From Clostridia bacterium (GTDB lineage: Bacteria; Bacillota_A; Clostridia; Oscillospirales; CAG-272): a stretch of DNA of 5,646 nucleotides. The notes under the pieces were generated by a model that was not told the origin of the DNA, ran no database searches, and saw nothing but the letters and a program-made list of their open reading frames with translations. Numbering within the stretch: the first letter of the stretch is position 1; every line of letters starts with the position of its first letter. The position numbers and the translations under genes were made by a program. Shown here in pieces: positions 1 through 5,646 of the stretch. The DNA lies in contig JAFTHF010000321.1 of the NCBI GenBank assembly GCA_017457545.1, forward strand, positions 1 through 5,646, in the 5' to 3' direction.

Positions 1-1586
1 CCTGTACCCCAATAGGTTTTTCCGTCAGACTTTATGCTGACGTATGATGCAGCCTTTGAGGTGGTCTTTTCCTCAAGTGCGTGCTGAGTATAGGTTTCAA
101 GAGTGTAGTCAAGTCCTGTAAGCTCACGGATTGCTGAGCTTACACAGTCAAGGCGACCGTTACCGAAGGAAACTATATCCTCGTATTTGCCATCATACTT
201 AACTGTTACATTACCCTTGATTCCGTCATTCTGGTCTGTATATACTGCCTTTACAACATCAAGCTTATCTGTAAGGTTAACAAAATCACGTAGGAAGATT
301 TCGTATACCTCCTTAGGCTGAAGCTCTCTGTGCTGATGGTCAGATATGCTCTTAACGTGGTATCCAAAGGATTCACGCATTTTAGTGGGAAGATTAAGCT
401 TGAACTGAGTTTCCATAATGTAACCGATACCACCCTTGCCCGACTGGGAGTTGATACGGATTACGTCTGCCTCATAAATTCTGCCAACGTCACCGGGGTC
501 AATGGGAAGATAAGGAACTGTCCATACACAGTCCTTGCCCTCTCGGCACTTCATACCCTTGGCAATAGCATCCTGATGGGAGCCGCTGAATGCTGCAAAT
601 ACAAGCTGACCGCTGTAAGGCTGTCTTTCGTAAACGTGCATTCTTGTGACCTTTTCATAAACCTTGGTAATTTCGGGAAGATTTGTAAAGTCAAGCTCCG
701 GATCTATGCCCTGTGAGTACATATTGAGTGCAAGAGTAATAATATCCACATTACCTGTTCTCTCTCCGTTACCGAAGAGTGTACCCTCAATTCTGTCACC
801 GCCTGCCAAAAGTCCCATTTCGCTGTCTGCCACGGCGCAGCCTCTGTCATTATGGGGGTGAAGTGAAATAACAAGGCTTTCTCTGTCCTTAAGATTCTTG
901 CACATATACTCAACCTGAGCTGCGTATACGTGAGGCATTGAGTGAGAAACCGTAACGGGAAGATTGATAAGACCCTTATCGTCGGGTGTTGGCTGCCAGA
1001 TAGAAATCACCTCATTGCATATCTCGGCTGCAAACTCCGGCTCTGTCCCTGTAAAGCTTTCGGGAGAGTATTCAAAGGTAATCTTGCCCTTTGCGTTTTT
1101 CTTGTATTCCTTGCAAAGCTCTGCACCAAACCTTGCAATCTTTACAATATCCTCCTTGCTCTTTTTGAACACCTGCTCTCTCTGAGCAACTGAGGTGGAG
1201 TTGTAAAGGTGAACTACTGCGTGCTTTGCACCGTCAATAGCCTCAAAGGTCTTTGCAATAATATGCTCTCTTGACTGGGTGAGGACCTGAATAGTAACAT
1301 CGTCGGGAATAAGATTCTGTTCTATAAGCGCACGGCAGAATTCATATTCTGTTTCTGATGCTGCGGGGAAGCCTACCTCTATTTCCTTAAAGCCGATTTT
1401 GCAAAGAAGCTTAAAAAATTCAAGCTTTTCCTCAAGGCTCATAGGAATAATAAGTGACTGGTTGCCGTCTCTTAAGTCAACGCTACACCAGATAGGCGCC
1501 TTATCAATGCTATCCTTCTTCATCCAGTCCATTGTGACCCCTACGGGTGAAAAGTACTGCTTTATATATTTTCCATTGCCCTTCAT
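1..1586 (-). CDS. leuA: 2-isopropylmalate synthase, long LeuA form (partial, C-terminus outside window)
   Basis: LeuA condenses acetyl-CoA with 2-ketoisovalerate to give 2-isopropylmalate, the first committed step of leucine synthesis, in the cytoplasm. I read 528 codons without a stop from an ATG at 1586-1584, preceded by a purine-rich ribosome site (AGGAAAGGA, 1605-1597) about 10 nt upstream. The catalytic TIM barrel carries DLRDGNQS (residues 37-44, with the conserved Arg39-Asp40), the metal-binding HPHND (His243, His245) and GNGERTGN (272-279, Asn279). SGSHQDAI (334-341) and NSQSGKGG (379-386) are typical of the linker subdomain of the long actinobacterial/fungal-type enzymes. The region from about residue 425 onward fits the C-terminal leucine-binding regulatory domain. 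Family members are roughly 550-570 residues, so about 30 residues are probably missing at the left edge. The other acyl-transferring synthases of this superfamily (citramalate and homocitrate synthase) are less likely, because the motif set and the leucine T-box upstream both point to LeuA. No frameshift is seen. Confidence 0.96.
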   Translation of the reverse strand, partial: MKGNGKYIKQYFSPVGVTMDWMKKDSIDKAPIWCSVDLRDGNQSLIIPMSLEEKLEFFKLLCKIGFKEIEVGFPAASETEYEFCRALIEQNLIPDDVTIQVLTQSREHIIAKTFEAIDGAKHAVVHLYNSTSVAQREQVFKKSKEDIVKIARFGAELCKEYKKNAKGKITFEYSPESFTGTEPEFAAEICNEVISIWQPTPDDKGLINLPVTVSHSMPHVYAAQVEYMCKNLKDRESLVISLHPHNDRGCAVADSEMGLLAGGDRIEGTLFGNGERTGNVDIITLALNMYSQGIDPELDFTNLPEITKVYEKVTRMHVYERQPYSGQLVFAAFSGSHQDAIAKGMKCREGKDCVWTVPYLPIDPGDVGRIYEADVIRINSQSGKGGIGYIMETQFKLNLPTKMRESFGYHVKSISDHQHRELQPKEVYEIFLRDFVNLTDKLDVVKAVYTDQNDGIKGNVTVKYDGKYEDIVSFGNGRLDCVSSAIRELTGLDYTLETYTQHALEEKTTSKAASYVSIKSDGKTYWGT

Positions 1587-1596
1587 TACTGATAAT

Positions 1597-1605
1597 TCCT
1601 TTCCT
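1597..1605 (-). promoter_or_regulatory. leuA ribosome binding site
   Basis: AGGAAAGGA lies 10 nt ahead of the ATG at 1586-1584 and downstream of the T-box terminator. It supports this start, so translation should be possible only when transcription reads through the leader. The spacing is slightly long if the 3' GGA is not used. Confidence 0.75.
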
Positions 1606-1621
1606 GTGATACGCACTAAAA

Positions 1622-1875
1622 CAAAAAAACCTCTTTTACGCACTGTGCATAAAAGAGACGGAAAAATCCGCGGTACCACTCTATATTGGCGCTATGCGCC
1701 CTCTTACGTTTACATCTGTAAACTGCCCTGTAACGGGAGCGCCCGTCCAAGCCTACTTAGTTCAGTTGGAGACTCCGGGGTGAGTATGCCCTTCAGTCGC
1801 ACGGCTTACACCAATCGCCGATTCTCTTTGCCGACCTTGCGGTTTTATTCCCTTCACTGTCTTTTAAATAATATA
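1622..1875 (-). promoter_or_regulatory. T-box riboswitch (tRNA-Leu-sensing leader of leuA)
   Basis: This is a leader RNA of about 255 nt. The diagnostic T-box sequence AGAGTGGTACCGCGG lies at 1682-1668. Its TGGT bulge (1678-1675) can pair with a tRNA ending ACCA, which fits the A73 discriminator of tRNA-Leu. The F-box-like CCGTTA is at 1736-1731. Stem I has a distal hairpin CGGC/GCCG (1820-1817/1805-1802) with the loop GATTGGTGTAA, an AGAGA bulge just before it, and GTCG/CGAC (1835-1832/1799-1796) below. The candidate specifier codon is CTC (Leu) at 1784-1782, before ACCCCGGAG. Further hairpins are ACGGG/CCCGT (1746-1733), GTTTAC/GTAAAC (1723-1708) and GGCGC/GCGCC (1700-1688). By established T-box mechanism, uncharged tRNA stabilises the antiterminator and switches leuA on. 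The specifier assignment comes from position and gene context, not from a covariance model. Confidence 0.95.
1623..1657 (-). terminator. T-box regulatory intrinsic terminator of leuA
   Basis: On the minus strand CTCTTTTATGCA pairs with TGCGTAAAAGAG to form a 12-bp stem (one T-G wobble) with a 3-nt loop. It is followed by one G and a run of seven T (1629-1623). The 5' arm (CTCT, within 1657-1654) overlaps the TCTCT that can instead pair with AGAG (1682-1679) in the T-box antiterminator, so the two structures exclude each other. This is the OFF state when tRNA-Leu is charged. Confidence 0.93.
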
Positions 1876-1881
1876 TTTCTT

Positions 1882-1910
1882 ATTTTATAACAATTCACAC
1901 CAGTTGTCAA
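1882..1910 (-). promoter_or_regulatory. leuA sigma-A type promoter
   Basis: The -35 TTGACA (1910-1905) is a perfect consensus match. A spacer of exactly 17 bp leads to the -10 TAAAAT (1887-1882). The predicted start of transcription is about 1875, just before the first Stem I bases of the T-box. This makes leuA a transcription unit independent of ilvE. Confidence 0.88.
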
Positions 1911-1950
1911 CAACATTTTTACGCGCGTAAATATTTTTGACATTTCATAC

Positions 1951-2004
1951 AAAAATTTAAAATAAATACCCCCGCACTTGTGCGATATATACAAATGCGG
2001 GTGT
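1951..2004 (-). terminator. Intrinsic terminator of ilvE
   Basis: About 27 bases after the ilvE stop, CCCGCATTTG (2001-1992) pairs with CAAGTGCGGG (1980-1971) in a 10-bp stem with one T-G wobble and an 11-nt loop. Leftward of it is a T-rich tail (TATTTATTTT, then TTTTT, down to 1951). The tail contains some A, so it is not a perfect U-tract, but the GC-rich stem and its placement just after a stop codon support termination. It separates ilvE from the leuA promoter. Confidence 0.85.
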
Positions 2005-2028
2005 ATATTATTTAAAGCTTTTGTTAAT

Positions 2029-3093
2029 TTAGTTAACCTTATAAATCCAGCCGTATTTATCCTCAACTGTACCCCACTGAATACCTGTAAGAATGTCATA
2101 AAGCTTCTTTGTGGTATCACCGATTTTTTCACCGTTAATTGGGTATTCTACGTCCTCATACATAAGCCTTCCAATAGGGGAAACTACTGCTGCTGTGCCA
2201 CAGCCCCAAGCCTCTTCAAGCTTGCCGTTTTTAAGGGCGTCCATAAGCTCATCAACTGAGAGAAGTCGCTCACTTACCTTGTAGCCAAGGTCCTTTAAAA
2301 CCTCAATACAGGACTTTCTTGTAATACCGGGAAGAATAGAGCCTGTAAGGGCGGGAGTAACAATCTCGCCGTCTATCTTGAACATAACGTTCATAGCTCC
2401 AACCTCTTCAATATACTTTCTTTCAACACCGTCAAGCCAGAGCACCTGGGAGTAGCCCTTTTTGTTCGCTCTCTCGCCTGCCCTTGTAGATGCGGCATAG
2501 TTACCTCCGCATTTAGCAAAGCCTGTTCCACCGCGAACGGTACGAACATCCTCAGACTCAATCATAATCTTAACAGGGTTGATGCCCTCCTTGTAGTAGC
2601 TGCCGCTGGGTGAGCCGATAAGCATAAAGGTTGCTCTGCTTACTGCGTGTACGCCAAGATGCTCATCATTACCGAACATAAAGGGACGAAGATAAAGTGA
2701 TGTGCCAACGGAGTGAGGAACAAAATCCTTTTCAAGCTCCACAAAGGTCTTAAGAATTTCAAGTCCGTCATTTTCGTCAATAAGAGGTAAGCACATACGC
2801 TCAGCCGAGGTATTCATTCTTCTGATATTTTCAAGAGGTCTGAAAAGCTGAATGCCGCCGTCTGCCCTACGGTATGCCTTAAGTCCCTCAAATATTTCGG
2901 CACCGTAGTGAAGAACTGTTGATGCGGGATGAAGTGAAATATTGCCAAATGGCACTATTCTTGCATCGTGCCAGCCCTTTTCTGTATCGTAATCCATAAC
3001 AAACATATGGTCGGAAAAATACTTTCCAAATCCAAGCTCATTCTCGGGAACCATAGTCTTAGGAGTAGTGGTCTTAGTAATCCTGATATCCAT
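2029..3093 (-). CDS. ilvE: branched-chain-amino-acid aminotransferase
   Basis: This cytoplasmic, PLP-dependent class IV aminotransferase interconverts leucine, isoleucine and valine with their 2-keto acids, using glutamate/2-ketoglutarate as the partner pair. It is the last step of branched-chain amino acid synthesis. The frame is complete at 354 residues, the usual length for the longer (eukaryote/Bacillus-like) BCAT group. Visible motifs are LHYGAEIFEGLKAYR (61-75), RPLENIRRMN (85-94), GFAKCGGNYAAS (191-202) with the predicted PLP Schiff-base Lys194, EVGAMN (230-235) and GCGTAAVVSPI (297-307). The last is the phosphate-cup GTA; the redox CXXC found here in mammalian BCATs is absent. The ATG at 3093-3091 follows a strong AAGGAG (3104-3099) with a 5-nt spacer. 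The gene ends at its own terminator, about 120 bases before the leuA promoter, so it looks monocistronic. D-amino-acid transaminase and ADC lyase share the fold but are shorter and lack this motif set. Confidence 0.97.
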   Translation of the reverse strand: MDIRITKTTTPKTMVPENELGFGKYFSDHMFVMDYDTEKGWHDARIVPFGNISLHPASTVLHYGAEIFEGLKAYRRADGGIQLFRPLENIRRMNTSAERMCLPLIDENDGLEILKTFVELEKDFVPHSVGTSLYLRPFMFGNDEHLGVHAVSRATFMLIGSPSGSYYKEGINPVKIMIESEDVRTVRGGTGFAKCGGNYAASTRAGERANKKGYSQVLWLDGVERKYIEEVGAMNVMFKIDGEIVTPALTGSILPGITRKSCIEVLKDLGYKVSERLLSVDELMDALKNGKLEEAWGCGTAAVVSPIGRLMYEDVEYPINGEKIGDTTKKLYDILTGIQWGTVEDKYGWIYKVN

Positions 3094-3108
3094 TCTTTCT
3101 CCTTGATG

Positions 3109-3131
3109 TAGCGAATAAAATTTCTTCGCTA
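3109..3131 (-). repeat. Perfect 7-bp inverted repeat in the ilvE 5' UTR
   Basis: TAGCGAA (3109-3115) and TTCGCTA (3125-3131) are perfect reverse complements around a 9-base loop. In the ilvE mRNA this hairpin would end four bases upstream of the AAGGAG ribosome site. It lacks a T-tract, so it is not a terminator. It could protect the 5' end, modulate translation, or be a protein-binding palindrome. The pairing is seen directly; any role is inferred. Confidence 0.6.
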
Positions 3132-3160
3132 TCCAAATTCAACTAATAATTATACACTAA

Positions 3161-3189
3161 ATCATAGCACAATGGTCCTGTCAAGTCAA
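3161..3189 (-). promoter_or_regulatory. ilvE sigma-A type promoter
   Basis: The -35 TTGACT (3189-3184) and -10 TATGAT (3166-3161) are separated by exactly 17 bp. A TG dinucleotide one base before the -10 gives an extended -10. The predicted start near 3154 gives a leader of about 60 nt, too short for a T-box. A perfect TATAAT also occurs at 3154-3149, but its nearest -35 (TTGACA, 3184-3179) is 24 bp away, so I favour the first pair. Confidence 0.8.
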
Positions 3190-3295
3190 TAGGTATAAAA
3201 AAACTTTTCTAAATTTTTTTGCTTTATTATTGCGCTGAGTAACGTACATACACTTACGCACACAAATATTGCTGTTCCGGACACCTTCGAAAAAA

Positions 3296-3332
3296 TATTC
3301 ACATTTGCTGAATAATATTGCAAACGTATTCA
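3296..3332. repeat. Cluster of three alternating TATTCA/TGAATA hexamers, candidate operator
   Basis: TATTCA (3296-3301), TGAATA (3309-3314) and TATTCA (3327-3332) form overlapping perfect inverted pairs with 7-bp and 12-bp spacers. They end 12 bases before the mannosidase -35. Within them TGCAAACGTATTCA (3319-3332) resembles a catabolite-responsive (CcpA/LacI-type) site with a CG centre, but has two departures from TGWAANCGNTNWCA. A regulator site for the sugar gene is plausible but unproven, and the AT-rich context makes chance matches likely. Confidence 0.35.
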
Positions 3333-3344
3333 TACATAAAAAAC

Positions 3345-3373
3345 TTGACTATTTCTTATAAATATGGTAAGAT
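3345..3373 (+). promoter_or_regulatory. Alpha-mannosidase sigma-A type promoter
   Basis: The -35 TTGACT (3345-3350), a spacer of exactly 17 bp and the -10 TAAGAT (3368-3373) are present. A TG at 3365-3366 gives an extended -10. Transcription should start near 3380, leaving a short leader of about 27 nt before the ATG at 3407. Confidence 0.8.
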
Positions 3374-3406
3374 TTATGTAGAGATTTTTATACTTGGAGG
3401 TGCTTT

Positions 3407-5646
3407 ATGAAGCCTTTATCAGAATCATTAAGAAAGATTAAAACCTTACTTGATGTATTGAATAGCCAGAGATATACACTTATATCCCCCGTTGAAAATG
3501 TAAAATACGCAAAATGCGACTATAAGAACAATGCTCCCCTTCCCGATTACAGTAATTTTGAGACATACACTCAGGGTACTGTATGGAGTGATAAGATGGA
3601 TGAGCATGCCTGGTTCTGCTTTGACGTTTACTCACCTGAGGAAATCGGAGAAAAAGAGCTTATTCTCAAAATAAGAACCGATGAAACCGACTGGGATGCG
3701 GTTAATCCTCAGTTTATCGTTTACGTGGACGGCAAGATTACACAGGGGCTTGACACCAATCATATGATAGTTCGCTTAAGCGGTAAAAAATCCTATAAAT
3801 TGCATATTTATGCGTATGCAGGCATGCACTATAAGATAAATGTAAGATTTTATGCCGATCTCATGGTGGAAAATCACGATGTTACAAGGCTTTACTACGA
3901 TATTCTTATTCCCTCTCAGGTGCTTGAGTATGCTGACGAAAATTCCAAGGAATATCACGAAATAGTTACGCGTCTTAATTCTGCACTTACAAGGGTTAAT
4001 TTCCTTAAGCCCGCCTCCAAGGAATTTCACGATTCCGTAAAGGACGCAATAAAGTATCTTGATACTGAATTCTATAAGGGTGTGTGCAGGGATAAAGAGG
4101 TTGCAACCATATCAATCGGTCATACACATATTGACGTAGCCTGGCTCTGGACCCTTGAGCAGACACGTGAGAAGGTACAGCGCTCATTCTCTACCGTAAT
4201 TAATCTTATGAAGCGCTACCCCGAATATAAATTTATGTCCTCTCAGGCTGTTCTTTACAAGATGCTTAAGGAGGATTGCCCTGAGCTTTATGCTGAGATC
4301 AAGGAAATGGTCAAGGCAGGCAGATGGGAGGTTGAGGGCGCTATGTGGGTTGAGGCCGACTGCAACCTTTCCTCCGGTGAAAGCCTTGTCCGTCAGGTAC
4401 AGTACGGAAAGAATTTCTTCAAGGAGGAATTTGATGTTGACAGCCACGTGCTTTGGCTTCCCGACGTATTCGGCTACTCTGCTGCTCTTCCTCAGATTCT
4501 TCGCAAGAGCGATGTTGACTGGTTTGTTACCTCCAAAATCGGCTGGAACGACAGAAACACTATGCCCTACGATACATTCCTCTGGAGAGGTATTGACGGC
4601 ACAGAAATCAATTCTCACTTTTTAACTGCTCAGCCACAGACCAAGGGTCTTGGCTTTGAAAGATATTCCTCCTACGGTCCTATGGCAACAGCACAGGAGG
4701 TTAACGGTGCCTGGAACAGATATCAGCAGAAGGAGCTTACAAATGAAGCGATTATGACCTTCGGCTACGGTGACGGCGGTGGCGGACCTACCGAGCAAAT
4801 GCTTGAAAGCATTCGCAGAACCGACAAGGGTATCCCCGGATGCGCCCAGACAAAAATCAAGTTTGCAGGAGAATTTCTTGATAAGATAGCTAAGAATATT
4901 AAGAAATATCCGGAAATGGTACCCACCTGGCAGGGTGAGCTTTATCTTGAATTCCACAGAGGTACATACACATCTATTGCAAAAAATAAGAGAAACAACC
5001 GTCAGTGTGAGTTTTTGACCCTTGATGCTGAGGCTATGTCTGTTATGATGAACAAGCTTACAGGCAAGCCCTTCCCTAAGAATGTGTTAAGAAGCACATG
5101 GGAAACTATCCTTACAAATCAGTTTCACGATATTATCCCCGGCTCCTCTATTCCCGAGGTATATGAGCGCAGCGATAAGGATTACGCTGAAATACGTGAA
5201 GCTGTAAACGGAATAAGAAATGAAGCATATAAGTACGTTGCATCTAAGGTTAAGGGTGACAGATATGTGGTATTTAATCCCCATTCCTTTAAGAATGCGT
5301 CTACTGTTAAAATTGACGGCAAGAGCGTATACGTAAAGGATATTCCCGCAAAGGGCTACAAGCTTGTAAATCCCGATTTCAGCGACACAGGTGTCAAGAT
5401 TTCGGGAAGAACAGTATCTACTAAATTCTTTACAGTCAAGCTTGACAAGGACTACAACATTGTAAGCATTTTTGATAAGAAAAATCACCGTGAGGTAATA
5501 AAGAACGGCGCCAAGGCAAATCAGTTTATCGTTCTTGAGGACTACAACGATTGCTATCCTACCTGGGAGCTTCAGTTCTCCAGCCGTGATAAGCAGTATA
5601 ATATCGACACAGTGTCCGACATTTATGTAATTAATGACGGTGCAAG
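3407..5646 (+). CDS. GH38 alpha-mannosidase, Man2C1/Ams1-like (partial, C-terminus outside window)
   Basis: This is a predicted retaining alpha-mannosidase of glycoside hydrolase family 38, metal-dependent, releasing mannose from alpha-mannosides or oligosaccharides. 746 codons are open from an ATG with a strong GGAGG (3396-3400) 6 nt upstream. There is no signal peptide or membrane segment, so it should be cytoplasmic. Residues 1 to about 160 form a beta-rich N-terminal domain. The catalytic domain begins near residue 233 with GHTHIDVAWLW (metal ligands His241 and Asp243 by analogy with Golgi mannosidase II). WLPDVFGYS holds the predicted nucleophile and metal ligand Asp353. GYGDGGGGPTEQM (453-465) has an invariant-looking Asp456. 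EFHRGTYTS (515-523) opens the helical middle domain, and QFHDIIPGSS (572-581) supplies His574. The beta-sandwich domain starts in the last part. Relatives are usually about 1000-1050 residues, so roughly a quarter is missing. It is divergent from ilvE and could head a sugar operon to the right. Exact linkage preference cannot be read from the sequence. Confidence 0.95.
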   Translation, partial: MKPLSESLRKIKTLLDVLNSQRYTLISPVENVKYAKCDYKNNAPLPDYSNFETYTQGTVWSDKMDEHAWFCFDVYSPEEIGEKELILKIRTDETDWDAVNPQFIVYVDGKITQGLDTNHMIVRLSGKKSYKLHIYAYAGMHYKINVRFYADLMVENHDVTRLYYDILIPSQVLEYADENSKEYHEIVTRLNSALTRVNFLKPASKEFHDSVKDAIKYLDTEFYKGVCRDKEVATISIGHTHIDVAWLWTLEQTREKVQRSFSTVINLMKRYPEYKFMSSQAVLYKMLKEDCPELYAEIKEMVKAGRWEVEGAMWVEADCNLSSGESLVRQVQYGKNFFKEEFDVDSHVLWLPDVFGYSAALPQILRKSDVDWFVTSKIGWNDRNTMPYDTFLWRGIDGTEINSHFLTAQPQTKGLGFERYSSYGPMATAQEVNGAWNRYQQKELTNEAIMTFGYGDGGGGPTEQMLESIRRTDKGIPGCAQTKIKFAGEFLDKIAKNIKKYPEMVPTWQGELYLEFHRGTYTSIAKNKRNNRQCEFLTLDAEAMSVMMNKLTGKPFPKNVLRSTWETILTNQFHDIIPGSSIPEVYERSDKDYAEIREAVNGIRNEAYKYVASKVKGDRYVVFNPHSFKNASTVKIDGKSVYVKDIPAKGYKLVNPDFSDTGVKISGRTVSTKFFTVKLDKDYNIVSIFDKKNHREVIKNGAKANQFIVLEDYNDCYPTWELQFSSRDKQYNIDTVSDIYVINDGA

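Larger units (their letters stand above)
1587..2028. other. ilvE-leuA intergenic control region
   Basis: This stretch of about 440 bases has no credible protein gene. Read leftward it holds, in order, the ilvE transcription terminator, an AT-rich gap, the leuA promoter, the T-box leader with its regulatory terminator, and the leuA ribosome site. The plus-strand open frame across 1399-1890 overlaps both the leuA N-terminus and the T-box and has no family resemblance, so it is treated as a shadow. Confidence 0.9.
3094..3406. other. Divergent intergenic region between ilvE and the alpha-mannosidase gene
   Basis: This stretch of 313 AT-rich bases has no credible coding frame. Its left part holds the ilvE ribosome site, a 5' UTR hairpin and the ilvE promoter. 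Its right part holds a cluster of inverted hexamers, the mannosidase promoter and its ribosome site. I see nothing assignable in the middle, about 3220-3295. Confidence 0.85.

Noticed and set aside
330..716. Plus-strand open frame of 128 codons inside leuA
   Set aside because: It lies fully opposite the leuA reading frame, which carries convincing motifs throughout, so it is a shadow frame.
1399..1890. Plus-strand open frame of 163 codons
   Set aside because: It is antisense to the leuA N-terminus and to the whole T-box leader, whose structure explains the sequence conservation. The translation resembles no family.
1971..2001. The ilvE terminator acting on plus-strand transcripts as well
   Set aside because: The stem is symmetric, but the plus-strand side is followed by a mixed TA sequence without a clean T-tract, and no plus-strand gene ends there.
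3149..3184. Alternative ilvE promoter using TTGACA (3184-3179) and TATAAT (3154-3149)
   Set aside because: Both hexamers are perfect, but the spacer is 24 bp, outside the working range. The overlapping TTGACT/TATGAT pair has a 17-bp spacer and an extended -10.
3203..3217. Possible CodY box upstream of the ilvE promoter (AAAATTTAGAAAAGT on the minus strand)
   Set aside because: It has four mismatches to AATTTTCWGAAAATT and lies in an A/T homopolymer-rich tract where such matches are expected by chance. The presence of CodY in this organism cannot be judged from the window.
3304..3324. TTTGC/GCAAA inverted repeat upstream of the mannosidase promoter
   Set aside because: The arms are only 5 bp with an 11-base spacer in AT-rich DNA, weaker than the TGAATA cluster it overlaps.
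4184..4618. Minus-strand open frame of 144 codons
   Set aside because: It is antisense to the GH38 catalytic domain, including the nucleophile region. No ribosome site or family resemblance was recognised.
5087..5488. Minus-strand open frame of 133 codons with hydrophobic stretches
   Set aside because: It is antisense to the mannosidase middle and C-terminal domains. The apparent membrane-like segments arise from the complement of lysine/aspartate-rich codons.

Overview
The window looks like chromosomal DNA of a low-to-moderate G+C Gram-positive anaerobe (Bacillota, class Clostridia, possibly a gut-type Oscillospiraceae/Ruminococcaceae relative). The evidence is a canonical T-box leader, consensus sigma-A type promoters with 17-bp spacers, strong AGGAGG-like ribosome sites and intrinsic terminators. 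The assignment below class level is inference. The window shows ordinary metabolic genes, and I see no mobile element, CRISPR array, tRNA/rRNA gene or defence system.

Layout. (1) Positions 1-1586, minus strand: leuA, the long-form 2-isopropylmalate synthase. Its start is present and its C-terminal end runs off the left edge. (2) 1587-2028: a fully accounted control region. It holds the ilvE terminator (about 1951-2004), then the leuA promoter (1882-1910), then a leucine-type T-box riboswitch (about 1622-1875) with its own terminator (1623-1657). (3) 2029-3093, minus strand: ilvE, a complete branched-chain-amino-acid aminotransferase. (4) 3094-3406: a divergent intergenic region with back-to-back promoters for ilvE (leftward) and the next gene (rightward), a hairpin in the ilvE 5' UTR, and a small cluster of inverted hexamers in front of the rightward promoter. 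(5) 3407-5646, plus strand: a GH38 alpha-mannosidase of the cytosolic Man2C1/Ams1 type, cut off by the right edge after 746 codons.

How the genes relate. LeuA commits 2-ketoisovalerate to leucine synthesis, and IlvE performs the last transamination to leucine, isoleucine and valine. They lie on the same strand but appear to be separate transcription units: ilvE ends at its own terminator, and leuA then starts from its own promoter under T-box control by uncharged tRNA-Leu. ilvE has only a short leader (about 60 nt) with no T-box, so its control must differ. The alpha-mannosidase is divergently transcribed and functionally unrelated; it probably trims mannose-containing oligosaccharides in the cytoplasm.

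No clearly novel system was found. The most useful observations are the well-resolved T-box with its mutually exclusive antiterminator and terminator, and two unexplained small elements in the divergent region.
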